Assembly (NCBI GenBank): GCA_013287135.1
Contig: JABDEK010000003.1
Location: 1 to 64,000 of the forward strand
Direction: 5' to 3'
Source of the DNA: Acidobacteriota bacterium
GTDB taxonomy: Bacteria > Acidobacteriota > Terriglobia > Acidiferrales > UBA7541
DNA length: 64,000 bases
Shown here one piece after another: positions 8,406-18,099 of the stretch (position 1 is its first letter; the number at the start of each line of letters is the position of its first letter). Below the pieces are notes generated by a model. The model was not told where the DNA came from. It saw nothing but the letters and a program-made list of their open reading frames with translations, and ran no database searches. Both the position numbers and the translations under genes were made by a program.

Positions 8406-9385
8406 AGACGGAATTTGCTAAAGTAGGGGATACATTTTCTCCAGCCCAGCGCAACATGGAAACCAGAGGATTGTCTTTTCAGGACCTTCTACTAACACTT
8501 GAACATTATTGGACGGCTCAGGATTGCATTCTGCAGCAGCCGTATGATGTGGAAGTCGGCGCGGGTACCATGCACCCTGAAACTTTTTTGCGCGTACTTG
8601 GACCCGATCCGTATCGTGTCGTTTATGCGCAACCGAGCCGGCGCCCCGCTGACGGTCGATATGGCGAAAATCCGAATCGTTTGTATAAACACACTCAGCT
8701 TCAAGTAATACTTAAGCCATCGCCGGCGAATGCGCAGGACCTTTATCTCAACAGTTTGGCCGCTGTGGGCATTAACTTGAAAGAACACGATATTCGGTTT
8801 GAAGAGGACAACTGGGAATCCCCGACGCTAGGAGCGTGGGGGATCGGTTGGCAGGTTCTTCTCGACGGACTTGAGATAACCCAGTTCACATATTTTCAGC
8901 AGAGCGGCGGAATCAACCTTGATCCTATATCCGTTGAACTGACCTACGGCTTAGACCGCATCGCTGCCTACTTGCAAGGCGTGGACAACGTATTTGATGT
9001 GCGTTGGTCGAAAAATAAAACGTATCGTGAAGTACGCTTGGCTGAAGAGCGTCAGTTTTCCGCTTATAGCTTCGATTACGCGGATGCAGCATCCACGCGC
9101 AAGCAATTTGAGTTGAACGAAGCCGAAGCAAAACGAATTCTGGATGCTTGGCCAAAGTCGGAGACCAAAAATCTCAATAGATTTCCGATTCTGGCGGCTT
9201 ATGACCTGACTCTGAAGTGTTCCCACCTTTTTAATTTGCTTGATGCGCGCGGAGCCATCTCGGTAACCGAGCGCGCTGGCATGATTGGCCGCGTCCGCAG
9301 GCTAGCCGTTCGCGTTGCGGAACTTTGGTTGCGGCAGCAGTCGGGGACGGCCCTCGCGCCTGAACCGCCCGGGAGGGGCGCATGA
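8402..9385 (+). CDS. glyQ: Glycyl-tRNA synthetase alpha subunit
   Basis: The catalytic alpha subunit of the heterotetrameric (alpha2beta2) bacterial glycyl-tRNA synthetase, which charges tRNA-Gly. Clear family landmarks: [30 protein letters not shown], the class II motif region [19 protein letters not shown], and [16 protein letters not shown]. At 327 residues it is slightly longer than the usual ~300. The excess lies at the N-terminus, and an in-frame ATG at 8456 (METRGLSF) could be the true start; GTG 8402 is kept because it overlaps the recO stop as GTGA. Followed by glyS with a four-base overlap. Confidence 0.95.
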   Translation: MKTEFAKVGDTFSPAQRNMETRGLSFQDLLLTLEHYWTAQDCILQQPYDVEVGAGTMHPETFLRVLGPDPYRVVYAQPSRRPADGRYGENPNRLYKHTQLQVILKPSPANAQDLYLNSLAAVGINLKEHDIRFEEDNWESPTLGAWGIGWQVLLDGLEITQFTYFQQSGGINLDPISVELTYGLDRIAAYLQGVDNVFDVRWSKNKTYREVRLAEERQFSAYSFDYADAASTRKQFELNEAEAKRILDAWPKSETKNLNRFPILAAYDLTLKCSHLFNLLDARGAISVTERAGMIGRVRRLAVRVAELWLRQQSGTALAPEPPGRGA

Positions 9386-11589
9386 GCTCGCCTCTCAAAT
9401 CAAAATCACCAAAACCTTCCGCTTTGAAAGCTAGCGGCGACCTTCTTTTCGAGATTGGATGCGAAGAAATTCCTGCGGGAATGATTTTGAAGGCGTCCGC
9501 AGAGCTTAAAGCGATACTTCAGAAATATTTTGTATCGCACGGACTGCTGGCGGAAGAACAATCCGGAACTTCTATTGACACTTTCGGCGCGCCTCGAAGA
9601 TTAGTCGCCATTGTTCGCAAGATTCGTTTGCGTCAGGAAGATGTAACGCGTGAAGTCACTGGCCCGCCGAAATCTGTCGCGTACGACAATGTCGGCGAGC
9701 CGACGCGTGCAGCCATGAGCTTTGCCGAGAAGCAGGGGATTCCTGTTTCAAAACTTTCAATCGTGAACACGCCGAAAGGCGAATACGTCGCCGCCAAGCA
9801 AATTGTAGTTGGAAAGCCCGCTGCGGAAATTCTCGCCACAGTTCTGCCTCAAGCCATTCAAGAAATTTCATGGCCGCGTTCGATGTACTGGACTAGAGCC
9901 GACTCGTCTCGGTTCATACGGCCCATTCGTTGGATCGTGGCAGTGTTCGCCGGCCGAGTGGCTCCCTTTTCGTTTGCCAGCGTTCATGCAGGCAATCAAA
10001 CCGAGGGGCATCGCTTTCTGGGAAAGAAAAACATTCCAGTTAGCGGCCCGGATGATTATGAAGAAAAGTTAAAGAAGAACTTTGTATTGTGCCGTCCCGA
10101 GGCTCGGCGCAAGAAAATTGAAGCCGAGATTCACACGCTGACTGCTCGGAAACAGTTGCGCGCGCACGAGGATGCGGATCTCCTAAAGCTCGTGACTTAC
10201 TTGAACGAGTATCCCAGCGTAATCATGGGAGAATTCGATTCTTCCTTCCTGGCCTTGCCGGAAGAGATTCTTATAACCGTGATGCGCGGCCACCAGAAGT
10301 ACTTCGGCTTGGAAACTCGCAATGGGGAACTCGCGCCGCATTTTCTCGCCATAATTAATTTGCCCGGCGACACGAAAGGCATGGTCCGCGCCGGCCATGA
10401 GCGCGTGCTGCGTGCCCGTTTCTCCGATGCCCAATTTTTCTGGGAGACCGACCTCAAGCGTCCGCTGGGAGATTATTTGCCGAAGCTCGCAGCCGTTACA
10501 TACGAGTCCCGCCTTGGCAGTTACGCCGACAAAGTGGACCGCATGCGCGAACTGGCGCGTTGGCTCGCCGAGCAATGGTTCAGTGGAGGCGTTTCCCATG
10601 CGGACGTGGCAGGTTCTGATCGTGCAGCCGAACTCGCAAAATGTGACTTGGTGACGGAGATGGTGCGTGAATTTCCGGAGCTGCAAGGAATTGTAGGAGG
10701 ACTCTATGCCCGGGATCAGCATGAACCCGAGGAAATCTGGCAAGCTGTTTACGATCATTACAAGCCCTCGGGTATGGACGATGCGTTGCCACGCAACTTG
10801 ACCGGTTGCGCTGTTTCGCTCGCCGACAAACTTGATTCTCTAGTGGCATGCTTCGCAGTGGGTGCGGTTCCGACGGGCTCTAGCGATCCTTTTGCTTTGC
10901 GGCGGGCGGCTCTGGGAGTTGCGAAGATAATTCTGGAACGAAAACTGCCGCTGTCCCTTTCCGCCGCAATTTCCGCAGCGTCAAAGTCGTTGAAAGACCA
11001 CGCCCCCAAGATCGAAGTTTCGGAAGCTGTGCAGAAGCAAGTCCTCGATTTCCTTTTGGAGCGCGCCCGTTTCCTGCTGAAAGAGAAGCGCGGATTCGCA
11101 TACGACGAAATCAACGCGGCGTTTGCAGCCAGCGCGGACGACCTGGTGGACGCGGCCGAGCGGATAGTTGCCGTAAAAGCAATTCGCAATACGAAGAATT
11201 TTATTCCGCTGGCGGCTTCCTTCAAGCGCATCCGCAACATACTGGAAAAGTCAGCGGGTAAGCTTGATAAAGCGCAGCTTGAAGTGGAACCTGAGCTTCT
11301 TTGGGAACCCGCGGAGCGTGAACTTCACGCGTCGGCTCAAAAGATTGGAGCCGAAGCGACACGTCGAAAGAAAGCCGGCAAGTATCGAGAAGCACTTGAA
11401 GTAATATCCGAGCTTCGTCCGTCGGTGGATAAATTTTTCGACAACGTTCTAGTGATGGTTGAAGACTCCCGAGTCCGAAAAAATAGGCTTGCGCTGTTGG
11501 GGAATTTGCTAAAGGAGTTTTCCACGATCGCAGACTTCTCCGAATTAGTTTCAGAGGATGCTAAAGATTTATCTCAACAATCGCATTAA
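9382..11589 (+). CDS. glyS: Glycyl-tRNA synthetase beta subunit
   Basis: 735 residues. The N-terminus [15 protein letters not shown] is diagnostic for GlyS. The middle contains the HD-like domain characteristic of the beta subunit, and the C-terminal anticodon-binding (DALR-like) domain is visible at [20 protein letters not shown]. The subunit recognises tRNA-Gly and is required for activity with GlyQ. ATG 9382 overlaps the glyQ stop (ATGA), so the subunits are co-translated. About 30 residues at the N-terminus (Ser/Lys rich) precede the conserved core. Confidence 0.95.
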   Translation: MSSPLKSKSPKPSALKASGDLLFEIGCEEIPAGMILKASAELKAILQKYFVSHGLLAEEQSGTSIDTFGAPRRLVAIVRKIRLRQEDVTREVTGPPKSVAYDNVGEPTRAAMSFAEKQGIPVSKLSIVNTPKGEYVAAKQIVVGKPAAEILATVLPQAIQEISWPRSMYWTRADSSRFIRPIRWIVAVFAGRVAPFSFASVHAGNQTEGHRFLGKKNIPVSGPDDYEEKLKKNFVLCRPEARRKKIEAEIHTLTARKQLRAHEDADLLKLVTYLNEYPSVIMGEFDSSFLALPEEILITVMRGHQKYFGLETRNGELAPHFLAIINLPGDTKGMVRAGHERVLRARFSDAQFFWETDLKRPLGDYLPKLAAVTYESRLGSYADKVDRMRELARWLAEQWFSGGVSHADVAGSDRAAELAKCDLVTEMVREFPELQGIVGGLYARDQHEPEEIWQAVYDHYKPSGMDDALPRNLTGCAVSLADKLDSLVACFAVGAVPTGSSDPFALRRAALGVAKIILERKLPLSLSAAISAASKSLKDHAPKIEVSEAVQKQVLDFLLERARFLLKEKRGFAYDEINAAFAASADDLVDAAERIVAVKAIRNTKNFIPLAASFKRIRNILEKSAGKLDKAQLEVEPELLWEPAERELHASAQKIGAEATRRKKAGKYREALEVISELRPSVDKFFDNVLVMVEDSRVRKNRLALLGNLLKEFSTIADFSELVSEDAKDLSQQSH

Positions 11590-11723
11590 TGAGCAAGATT
11601 CGACTGGCGCCACATTAAAGCAAGAGCTTAGCTGTTGGCGCGCCGACAATATTTGCTCACGGATCGGTCACATGCAACTGGAAGGTCAAGATTCTAAACG
11701 GAAACTAAAATCTCGAGGCGAAA

Positions 11724-14423
11724 ATGAAATACGTCTATTTCTTTGGAGCGGGAAAAGCCGACGGCGACGGCGAGATGAAAGACTTGCTCGGCGGCAAGGG
11801 CGCTGGTTTGGCCGAAATGACTCGCATCGGCCTTCCAGTTCCTTCAGGATTTACTATTACTACCGAGACTTGCGACTTCTATTTTAAGCACAACCGCCAG
11901 TTCCCGAAAGACCTGCGAGCGGAGGTCGAAAAGAATCTCAAGCGTCTTGAGAACCTCACCAAGAAGAAGTTGGGAGATGCGAAAGATCCTTTGCTCGTAA
12001 GCGTCCGCTCCGGCTCAGCCCGCTCCATGCCCGGAATGATGGAGACAATTTTGAATCTCGGATTGAATGACGCCTCCGTTGCCGGCTTGGCGCGTGCCAC
12101 AAGGAATGAGCGTTTCGCCTTCGACGCCTACCGGCGTTTCGTGCAGATGTATTCCAGCGTAGTAATTGGCCTGCCGAAAGATGATTTTGAGTCCCGCTTG
12201 CGCGCGTTGAAGAAAAGACTCGGAGTAAAAGACGATACCGAAGTCTCCGCCGAGGGCTGGCGCGAATTAATCGGCGAATATAAACGGTACTTTCAGGAAA
12301 AAACCGGAAAGCCATTCCCTGAGAATCCGCACGAACAGCTTTGGGGCGCCATTGGGGCGGTTTTCGAATCCTGGATGGGAGAAAAAGCGCAGACCTATCG
12401 GCGCGTGGAAAAGATTACAGGTCTTCTCGGGACTGCGGTGAATGTGGTCCAGATGGTGTACGGAAATACGGGAGATGATTCCGGGACGGGTGTGTGTTTT
12501 ACACGCGATCCCTCCACTGGCGAGAAAACTTTCTTCGGCGATTTTCTCCTCAATGCTCAGGGAGAAGATGTGGTGGCGGGAATTCGCACGCCCATGCACT
12601 TAGGCGAGCTTTCCAAGCGCATGCCAAAAGTTTACAAACAACTTGAACGTGTCCGGCGGACGCTGGAAAGACATTATCGGGACATGCAGGACCTGGAGTT
12701 CACGGTTGAGCACGGCACTCTATATATGTTGCAAACGCGTACCGGCAAACGCACTCCATCGGCCGCGTTTCAAATCGCCGTGGATATGGTTGACGAGGGT
12801 CTGATAGAAGTTGAAGAAGCACTTGAAAGAATTAAATCGGATGACGTCGAGCGACTTTTCTATCCCGTGATTGATCCGCGAATGAATCGCGCCGAACTGT
12901 CGTCTCGCAAAGTCGTCGAAGGCATCAACGCAGTCCCTGGCGCGGCTGTGGGTAAAGCTGTCTTCACCGCCGAGGATGCGGAATCGTGGGCGGCGCGCGG
13001 CGAGAAAGTGATCCTCGTGCGCCATGAGACCAGTCCCGAGGACGTCGGCGGCATGAACGTCGCGCAAGGAATTTTGACCGCCACCGGAGGCAAGACGAGT
13101 CACGCCGCAGTGGTCGCGCGCGGCTGGGGCAAATGCTGCATCGTTGGGGCGGAGAAGCTCGACATCGACCTGCAGAAGAAAACGATGAGTTCAAACGGGC
13201 ATGCGGTCCGCGAGGGCGAGTGGATCACACTAGATGGCAGTGATGGAAGCGTATACGGTGGCCAAATTGATCTGATACGTCCGGAGCCTCCCAAAGCCTT
13301 CTATACGCTTCTAAAGTGGGCCGATAAAGTGCGCAAACTTGGCGTTCGCACCAACGCCGACACTCCGCAAGATGCCCGAGTGGCCCGCGAAATGGGCGCA
13401 GAAGGTATCGGCCTAGTCCGAACGGAGCATATGTTTTTCAAGGACTTTGAGCATCCTGAGAAAAGCGGCGAGCGGCAACTAGCTATTCAGGAAATGATTT
13501 TGGCGGATACGTCGGATGCTCGCAAAGCAGCTCTCGCAAAACTACTTCCGTTTCAGCGTGGGGACTTCGTCGGAATCTTCAAGGCCATGGATGGCCTTCC
13601 GGTCACGATACGCCTACTCGATCCTCCGCTTCACGAGTTCGTCCCGCACGACCCGGCGAAGCAGGCGGAGCTAGCACGAAAAATAGGTTTGTCGCCGGAG
13701 GCTGTTGCGCGGCGCGTAGAGCAATTACACGAAGCGAACCCGATGCTCGGCCATCGCGGTTGCAGGTTGTGCATTACATATCCTGAGATTCTCGAAATGC
13801 AGATTCGAGCGATCATCGAAGCAGCCATCGAATGTCAAAAAAACAAGATTAAAGTGATACCTGAGATCATGCATCCGCTCACCATGGACAAAAAAGAGAT
13901 GCAAATTCTCGATCAGGCCACGCGTCGTGTGGCAGACGAGATTATTGCGAAAGCTAAAGTTAAGGTTGAATACACTGTCGGGACCATGATCGAACTTCCT
14001 CGCGCGGCTTTACTGGCGGACCAAATTGCCGAAGTCGCGGAATTCTTCTCGTTCGGGACAAACGACCTGACGCAAACGACGATGGGTCTTTCTCGCGATG
14101 ATGCGGGACGGTTCCTTCCGGAATACGTGGATGAGCGCAAGGCAGGCATCTTCACCTCCGACCCATTTCAAACGATTGATGAGGCGGGCGTGGGCCTGCT
14201 CGTCGAATGGGGCATCGAACGAGGACGAAAGACCCGGCCGAACTTGAAAATTGGAATATGTGGCGAGCATGGCGGCGACGCCGAGAGCGTGAAATTCTGT
14301 CACCGCGTGGGCATGGATTATGTGAGTGCGTCTCCGTTTCGCCTCGGCGTTGCCAGGCTGGCGGCGGCTCAGGCGGTTCTTGAAGAACGACAAAAGGACA
14401 AAGCAAAGAAATCCAGGAACTAA
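11724..14423 (+). CDS. ppdK: Pyruvate, phosphate dikinase
   Basis: 899 residues, full length for the family. It interconverts pyruvate + ATP + phosphate with phosphoenolpyruvate + AMP + pyrophosphate. The N-terminal ATP-grasp domain starts VYFFGAGKADGDGEMKDLLG. The swivelling phosphohistidine domain has TGGKTSHAAVVARGWG, with the phospho-accepting His within SHAA. The C-terminal TIM barrel has GAEGIGLVRTEHMFF and the catalytic Cys in KIGICGEHGGD. It can run as a pyrophosphate-linked glycolytic or a gluconeogenic step. A 134-base gap separates it from glyS, so it may have its own promoter. CGAGGCGA precedes the ATG. Confidence 0.96.
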   Translation: MKYVYFFGAGKADGDGEMKDLLGGKGAGLAEMTRIGLPVPSGFTITTETCDFYFKHNRQFPKDLRAEVEKNLKRLENLTKKKLGDAKDPLLVSVRSGSARSMPGMMETILNLGLNDASVAGLARATRNERFAFDAYRRFVQMYSSVVIGLPKDDFESRLRALKKRLGVKDDTEVSAEGWRELIGEYKRYFQEKTGKPFPENPHEQLWGAIGAVFESWMGEKAQTYRRVEKITGLLGTAVNVVQMVYGNTGDDSGTGVCFTRDPSTGEKTFFGDFLLNAQGEDVVAGIRTPMHLGELSKRMPKVYKQLERVRRTLERHYRDMQDLEFTVEHGTLYMLQTRTGKRTPSAAFQIAVDMVDEGLIEVEEALERIKSDDVERLFYPVIDPRMNRAELSSRKVVEGINAVPGAAVGKAVFTAEDAESWAARGEKVILVRHETSPEDVGGMNVAQGILTATGGKTSHAAVVARGWGKCCIVGAEKLDIDLQKKTMSSNGHAVREGEWITLDGSDGSVYGGQIDLIRPEPPKAFYTLLKWADKVRKLGVRTNADTPQDARVAREMGAEGIGLVRTEHMFFKDFEHPEKSGERQLAIQEMILADTSDARKAALAKLLPFQRGDFVGIFKAMDGLPVTIRLLDPPLHEFVPHDPAKQAELARKIGLSPEAVARRVEQLHEANPMLGHRGCRLCITYPEILEMQIRAIIEAAIECQKNKIKVIPEIMHPLTMDKKEMQILDQATRRVADEIIAKAKVKVEYTVGTMIELPRAALLADQIAEVAEFFSFGTNDLTQTTMGLSRDDAGRFLPEYVDERKAGIFTSDPFQTIDEAGVGLLVEWGIERGRKTRPNLKIGICGEHGGDAESVKFCHRVGMDYVSASPFRLGVARLAAAQAVLEERQKDKAKKSRN

Positions 14424-14436
14424 GCGTTAGCATATT

Positions 14437-15111
14437 GTGCGGATCGACGTGACGCCGCGGAAAACCGGACCAGATATTCGCCCATTCGAAAACAGGCCGC
14501 TAATAATCGGCATATGCGGAGGCTCGGGATCGGGAAAGACCACGATCACGCGCCGAATTATCGAAGCACTCTCCTCCAGCAACGTCATCGTTTTGCAGCA
14601 AGACAATTACTACAAAGACTTTCCCGGCTTGCCGTTTAAAGAGCGTATCAAACTGAATTTTGACCATCCTGATTCGATGGACACGCTCTTGCTTGCAGAG
14701 CATGTGCGCCGGTTGCGCGCGGGGGAGACTATCCAACGCCCGACCTATGATTTTGCCGATTATAGGCGGCTGAGCGAGGCCGTCGAAATTCCTCCGCGCT
14801 CCAGCATTATTGTGGAAGGAATTTTGATCTTCGACGATGAAGCTCTCCGCAGTTTGATGGACATTAAAATTTTCGTAGATACCGACGCCGATTTAAGATT
14901 TATTCGGCGTTTGGTGCGCGATATCCGCGAAAGAGGACGCACCATGGATATGGTCGTTAAGCAATATATGGCGACTGTGAGGCCTATGCACATGGAATTC
15001 GTCGAGCCTTCAAAGCGGTATGCCGACGTTATTATTCCGGAGGGCGGATATAACGAGGTGGGAATCGATCTGGTGATTCAAAAGATCAAATCGCTAGCGC
15101 CTAGGGGCTAG
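14437..15111 (+). CDS. udk: Uridine kinase
   Basis: 224 residues with the P-loop GICGGSGSGKTT at residues 25-36, followed by LQQDNYYKDF and FDHPDSMDTLLL, all typical of uridine/cytidine kinase, which phosphorylates uridine and cytidine with ATP or GTP in pyrimidine salvage. The lid region RLVRDIRERGRTMD is also present. The GTG start at 14437 lies 13 bases after the ppdK stop, so it probably shares that transcript. The first 20 residues are a short extension before the conserved core. Confidence 0.93.
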   Translation: MRIDVTPRKTGPDIRPFENRPLIIGICGGSGSGKTTITRRIIEALSSSNVIVLQQDNYYKDFPGLPFKERIKLNFDHPDSMDTLLLAEHVRRLRAGETIQRPTYDFADYRRLSEAVEIPPRSSIIVEGILIFDDEALRSLMDIKIFVDTDADLRFIRRLVRDIRERGRTMDMVVKQYMATVRPMHMEFVEPSKRYADVIIPEGGYNEVGIDLVIQKIKSLAPRG

Positions 15112-15251
15112 CAGCGAGAGCCTCGCCTCCCAAGTAGCTCGCCCCGACGGATCTAGTGTGCAATCTCGGTTGCAGCCGTGGAACGAAATTACTGGCTGAT
15201 GCGTATCATCTCATGACTCGAGAGCAGAGATAAAAGTTAGGAGGTGCGATA

Positions 15252-15455
15252 GTGGGGTTCTTACTTTGGTGCATATTGTTGGTCCTATGCTGGCCGCTGG
15301 CGTTGCTGGCCCTGGTCATCTACCCAATCGTTTGGCTAATTCTTTTGCCATTTCGAATTTTAGGAATCGCGGTTGAAGGAGTGCTCGAACTCTTTCGCGC
15401 GATCATTTTGCTTCCAGCGCGAATTCTACGCGGGCCACGCACAGCTCGAGTTTAG
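15252..15455 (+). CDS. Small hydrophobic membrane protein of unknown function
   Basis: A 67-residue protein, almost entirely hydrophobic, with two predicted helices (LLWCILLVLCWPLALLALVI, then an amphipathic-looking second half with LLPFRILG, LFRAII and LLPARILRG). The real-gene case rests on an ideal ribosome site, AGGAGG at 15239-15244, seven bases before GTG 15252, and on the repeated LLPFRIL / LLPARIL pattern. From memory, similar short proteins occur in other acidobacterial genomes. Function unknown. It is isolated between udk and the convergent lptF-lptG gene. Confidence 0.6.
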   Translation: MGFLLWCILLVLCWPLALLALVIYPIVWLILLPFRILGIAVEGVLELFRAIILLPARILRGPRTARV

Positions 15456-15621
15456 GCGACGGTGAGCTGGAGAAATACTTCAACTGTGGAACAGCCGACA
15501 ATTGCAGTGGGACTTCAAGCTTTCTCCGCGTGGTGCGACAAAGAGAAACTGGGAACTTAGGGAATCGGTTTTCGCTGCGGACTTCTTGCACCATCCCGCG
15601 TTCAACGAACACTTCAAAAGT

Positions 15622-17985
15622 CTAAGTCGGCATTTTCAAGAAGAAGTAAACCGCTAGGAAACCGAAGATCGCATCCGGCGCCCACCCGGCAAGCAATGGC
15701 GGCAACTGTCCAACCGATCCCATGGCCTCGAAGAGCGCGGCGGTCGCCCAATAGACAATTCCAATGCAGACGGCGACAGCCAGTCCTCCGACCGCGCCGC
15801 GAGTCCCGACCAGAAAAGCAAATGGCGCGCCGAGGAACACGATAATCGCCGCGATTAGAGGGAACGCGAACTTCTTTTGCCATTGGACAGACAGCCGCGA
15901 AGTATCGAAACCTGCCTGGCGCAGACTTGCGATGTACTGTCCTAATTGCCGCCAATTCATCTGAGCCGACTGGCGAACCTCTCTGCGGAAATAGCTGGGT
16001 GCTTCGGTTAGTTCAGGAAGCGAGTTGACCTTAAATGGCGTATAGCGCGTGACCTTGTTGCCATCGAAATCGCGGATCCATCCACCTGTGAGTACCCAAG
16101 CGTTCTCGGTGGCCTCCCAAGTGGCGCGCGTGGCAAAAACGCGGCGGCGCATCTGGAAAGTATTGGGATCGAGCTCGAAAATGCTCAGCCCGCCGAAAAG
16201 CTGGCGCTCCCAATCGAAAAGTTCGTAATTAAAAATTTTGTCATTCTCCCCGAATATCCACTGGTGCGCGGGTTGAAAATACGTTTGTGCCGGACGTCCC
16301 TTAATTTCGTTGCGAAGAGCGTCCTGCCGCTGATTTGCGTAGGGGAGAAAGGTGTCATCCAGAAGAAACATTCCAGCCGCGATGATGCAGCCTGCCAACG
16401 TGAGCGGAAGGACAATTCGGTAGAGACTCACGCCACTGGCCTTGAAGGCTATTACTTCATTATTTTTCGCCAGAACAGCGAGTGTCACCAACGTGGCTAC
16501 CAGCGATGCTAGCGGCGAAAGCTGATACACCATGAGCGGCACGAGGTATCGAAAATAATTGAGGACCATGAATGCCGGAATGTGGTTCTTGGAAATATCG
16601 CCCAAGAGATCGAATAGCGTGAACGCATCGAAGATCAGCACGAAACCTGCGAGCAGCACGAGAAAGTAGTAAAAGAACTGCTGCAGTAAATACATGTCCA
16701 TCAGCATGGGGAACGCTACAGAGCTGCCGGCGCCTGTTTCCTGTCGAACTTTGAGTGCGGGGGCAACCAGGCTCGCTGAGCCATTCGAGATCGGACCATT
16801 CGATATACGGATGGGTGCTGCATCGGATTCCAGGCGCTGGGACTTTCGCTGCCGCGAAAAAATGGATTCCAACGCGCCGGTGATGCGGTTCGGCTTGCGA
16901 ATGTTTTCAATTCGACGCAGAAAGATAAATCCTACGATTGCGGCCACGATGTTCGCTTCCCAAATGCCGGCCCAGGGAGCGAGCGATCCTTGCTGCGCCA
17001 TGTGCGCGCCGGTGACAAAAAGAAAATAATAGCCACCGATCAGCACCAAGGTGAGAACCAGTCCAGCCGCTCGGCCCCCGCGGCGAGGCCGCACTCCAAC
17101 CGGAACGCCCAAGAGCGCGAAAATCAAGCACGCGGCGGGGAAAGCGATACGTCGATGAAACTCCACGCGCGCGTCGCGCCAGTTTGGCCCTTTATCCGCC
17201 AAAAGCCCGGAGACGGATTTCTCAGCATCGGTAAACGCTGTGGACTTGATGGCGCTTGTGGAAGCCGAAATGTCGATGGGAATATCGCTTTTGCCGAAGG
17301 TGGTGACACTATAATGGTCCGGCTCGTGGGGATCGTAATCGTGCGTGCCGCCGGGGCCGAGATGAAGTTCTATCTGGTCCCGTTGCGGTCCGGCCACTAC
17401 TTGCGCGTCCTGTGCCAGCGTTATATTCGATGTGGCACTAGCTTGAGCCGACGAGGCCAGGAAAACGCCGCGCCAACGTGTGGCCGCGGCTTCCACATCT
17501 TGTACGTATAATACGAAGTGCGGAAAGCGCTCGTCGAACACACGCGGCTGCACCGCAAAAGGCACTTGGGAAGAAAGAACCTTTTGTTCAAGTTTGCCGA
17601 GTGTGCGCCAGGATAGCGGGATGATCCAGAACGTAAGCACCAGAGTCAGGAGCCCGCAGCTCGCTGCTACGAATCCGATGGGAAGTAGCAGCCGGCGCAT
17701 GCTGATGCCGGAAGCGTGAATGGCGACGATCTCGCTATCGGCAGAAAGCCGGCCGAGCCCGATAAGAACTCCCACGAGCACAGCCATCGGAATGGTGAAT
17801 GCGAGCACCGGCGCCAGCGAACAGAGAAACAAAAGAGCGACTGTTCCGATGCCACCAGAGTGGCGAACGACCAAATCCATCAAGCGTACAAGTTGCGGCA
17901 CGAAGAAAACGAAAGTGAAGACAGCGAGGCCAAGGATGGAATGCGAGGCTACTTCGCGGCCAATATATTTATCAAGCAGGCGCAT
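15622..17985 (-). CDS. LptF-LptG fusion: LPS export ABC transporter permease
   Basis: A 787-residue protein made of two complete YjgP/YjgQ permease domains. The first (about 1-355) starts LLDKYIGREVASHSILG and contains AIHASGISMRRLLLP. The second (about 405-787) starts MDMYLLQQFFYYFLV and contains AFKASGVSLYRIVLP. Each half has the family's N-terminal helices, a periplasmic jelly-roll domain and C-terminal helices, joined by a Ser/Asn-rich linker at about 360-405. In most bacteria LptF and LptG are separate proteins of 350-390 residues that heterodimerise and, with LptB2 and LptC, extract LPS from the inner membrane. No lptB, lptC or lptA is in the window. Transcribed divergently from the GH57 gene. 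Confidence 0.9.
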   Translation of the reverse strand: MRLLDKYIGREVASHSILGLAVFTFVFFVPQLVRLMDLVVRHSGGIGTVALLFLCSLAPVLAFTIPMAVLVGVLIGLGRLSADSEIVAIHASGISMRRLLLPIGFVAASCGLLTLVLTFWIIPLSWRTLGKLEQKVLSSQVPFAVQPRVFDERFPHFVLYVQDVEAAATRWRGVFLASSAQASATSNITLAQDAQVVAGPQRDQIELHLGPGGTHDYDPHEPDHYSVTTFGKSDIPIDISASTSAIKSTAFTDAEKSVSGLLADKGPNWRDARVEFHRRIAFPAACLIFALLGVPVGVRPRRGGRAAGLVLTLVLIGGYYFLFVTGAHMAQQGSLAPWAGIWEANIVAAIVGFIFLRRIENIRKPNRITGALESIFSRQRKSQRLESDAAPIRISNGPISNGSASLVAPALKVRQETGAGSSVAFPMLMDMYLLQQFFYYFLVLLAGFVLIFDAFTLFDLLGDISKNHIPAFMVLNYFRYLVPLMVYQLSPLASLVATLVTLAVLAKNNEVIAFKASGVSLYRIVLPLTLAGCIIAAGMFLLDDTFLPYANQRQDALRNEIKGRPAQTYFQPAHQWIFGENDKIFNYELFDWERQLFGGLSIFELDPNTFQMRRRVFATRATWEATENAWVLTGGWIRDFDGNKVTRYTPFKVNSLPELTEAPSYFRREVRQSAQMNWRQLGQYIASLRQAGFDTSRLSVQWQKKFAFPLIAAIIVFLGAPFAFLVGTRGAVGGLAVAVCIGIVYWATAALFEAMGSVGQLPPLLAGWAPDAIFGFLAVYFFLKMPT

Positions 17986-18099
17986 ATTTGCGCGCGGTCA
18001 TTCTAGCATGGTAAGAGAATGGGGCGCAGAAACGGGAAGCAGCTTTAGATTGCGCCGAGAATTTATTGAGGTGTCGATGCAGACGGAAGGCCCGCTCTT

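Noticed and set aside
15403-15612. 69-residue minus-strand frame just downstream of lptF-lptG
   Set aside because: Overlaps the end of the small membrane-protein gene; no hydrophobic or conserved pattern and no ribosome site.
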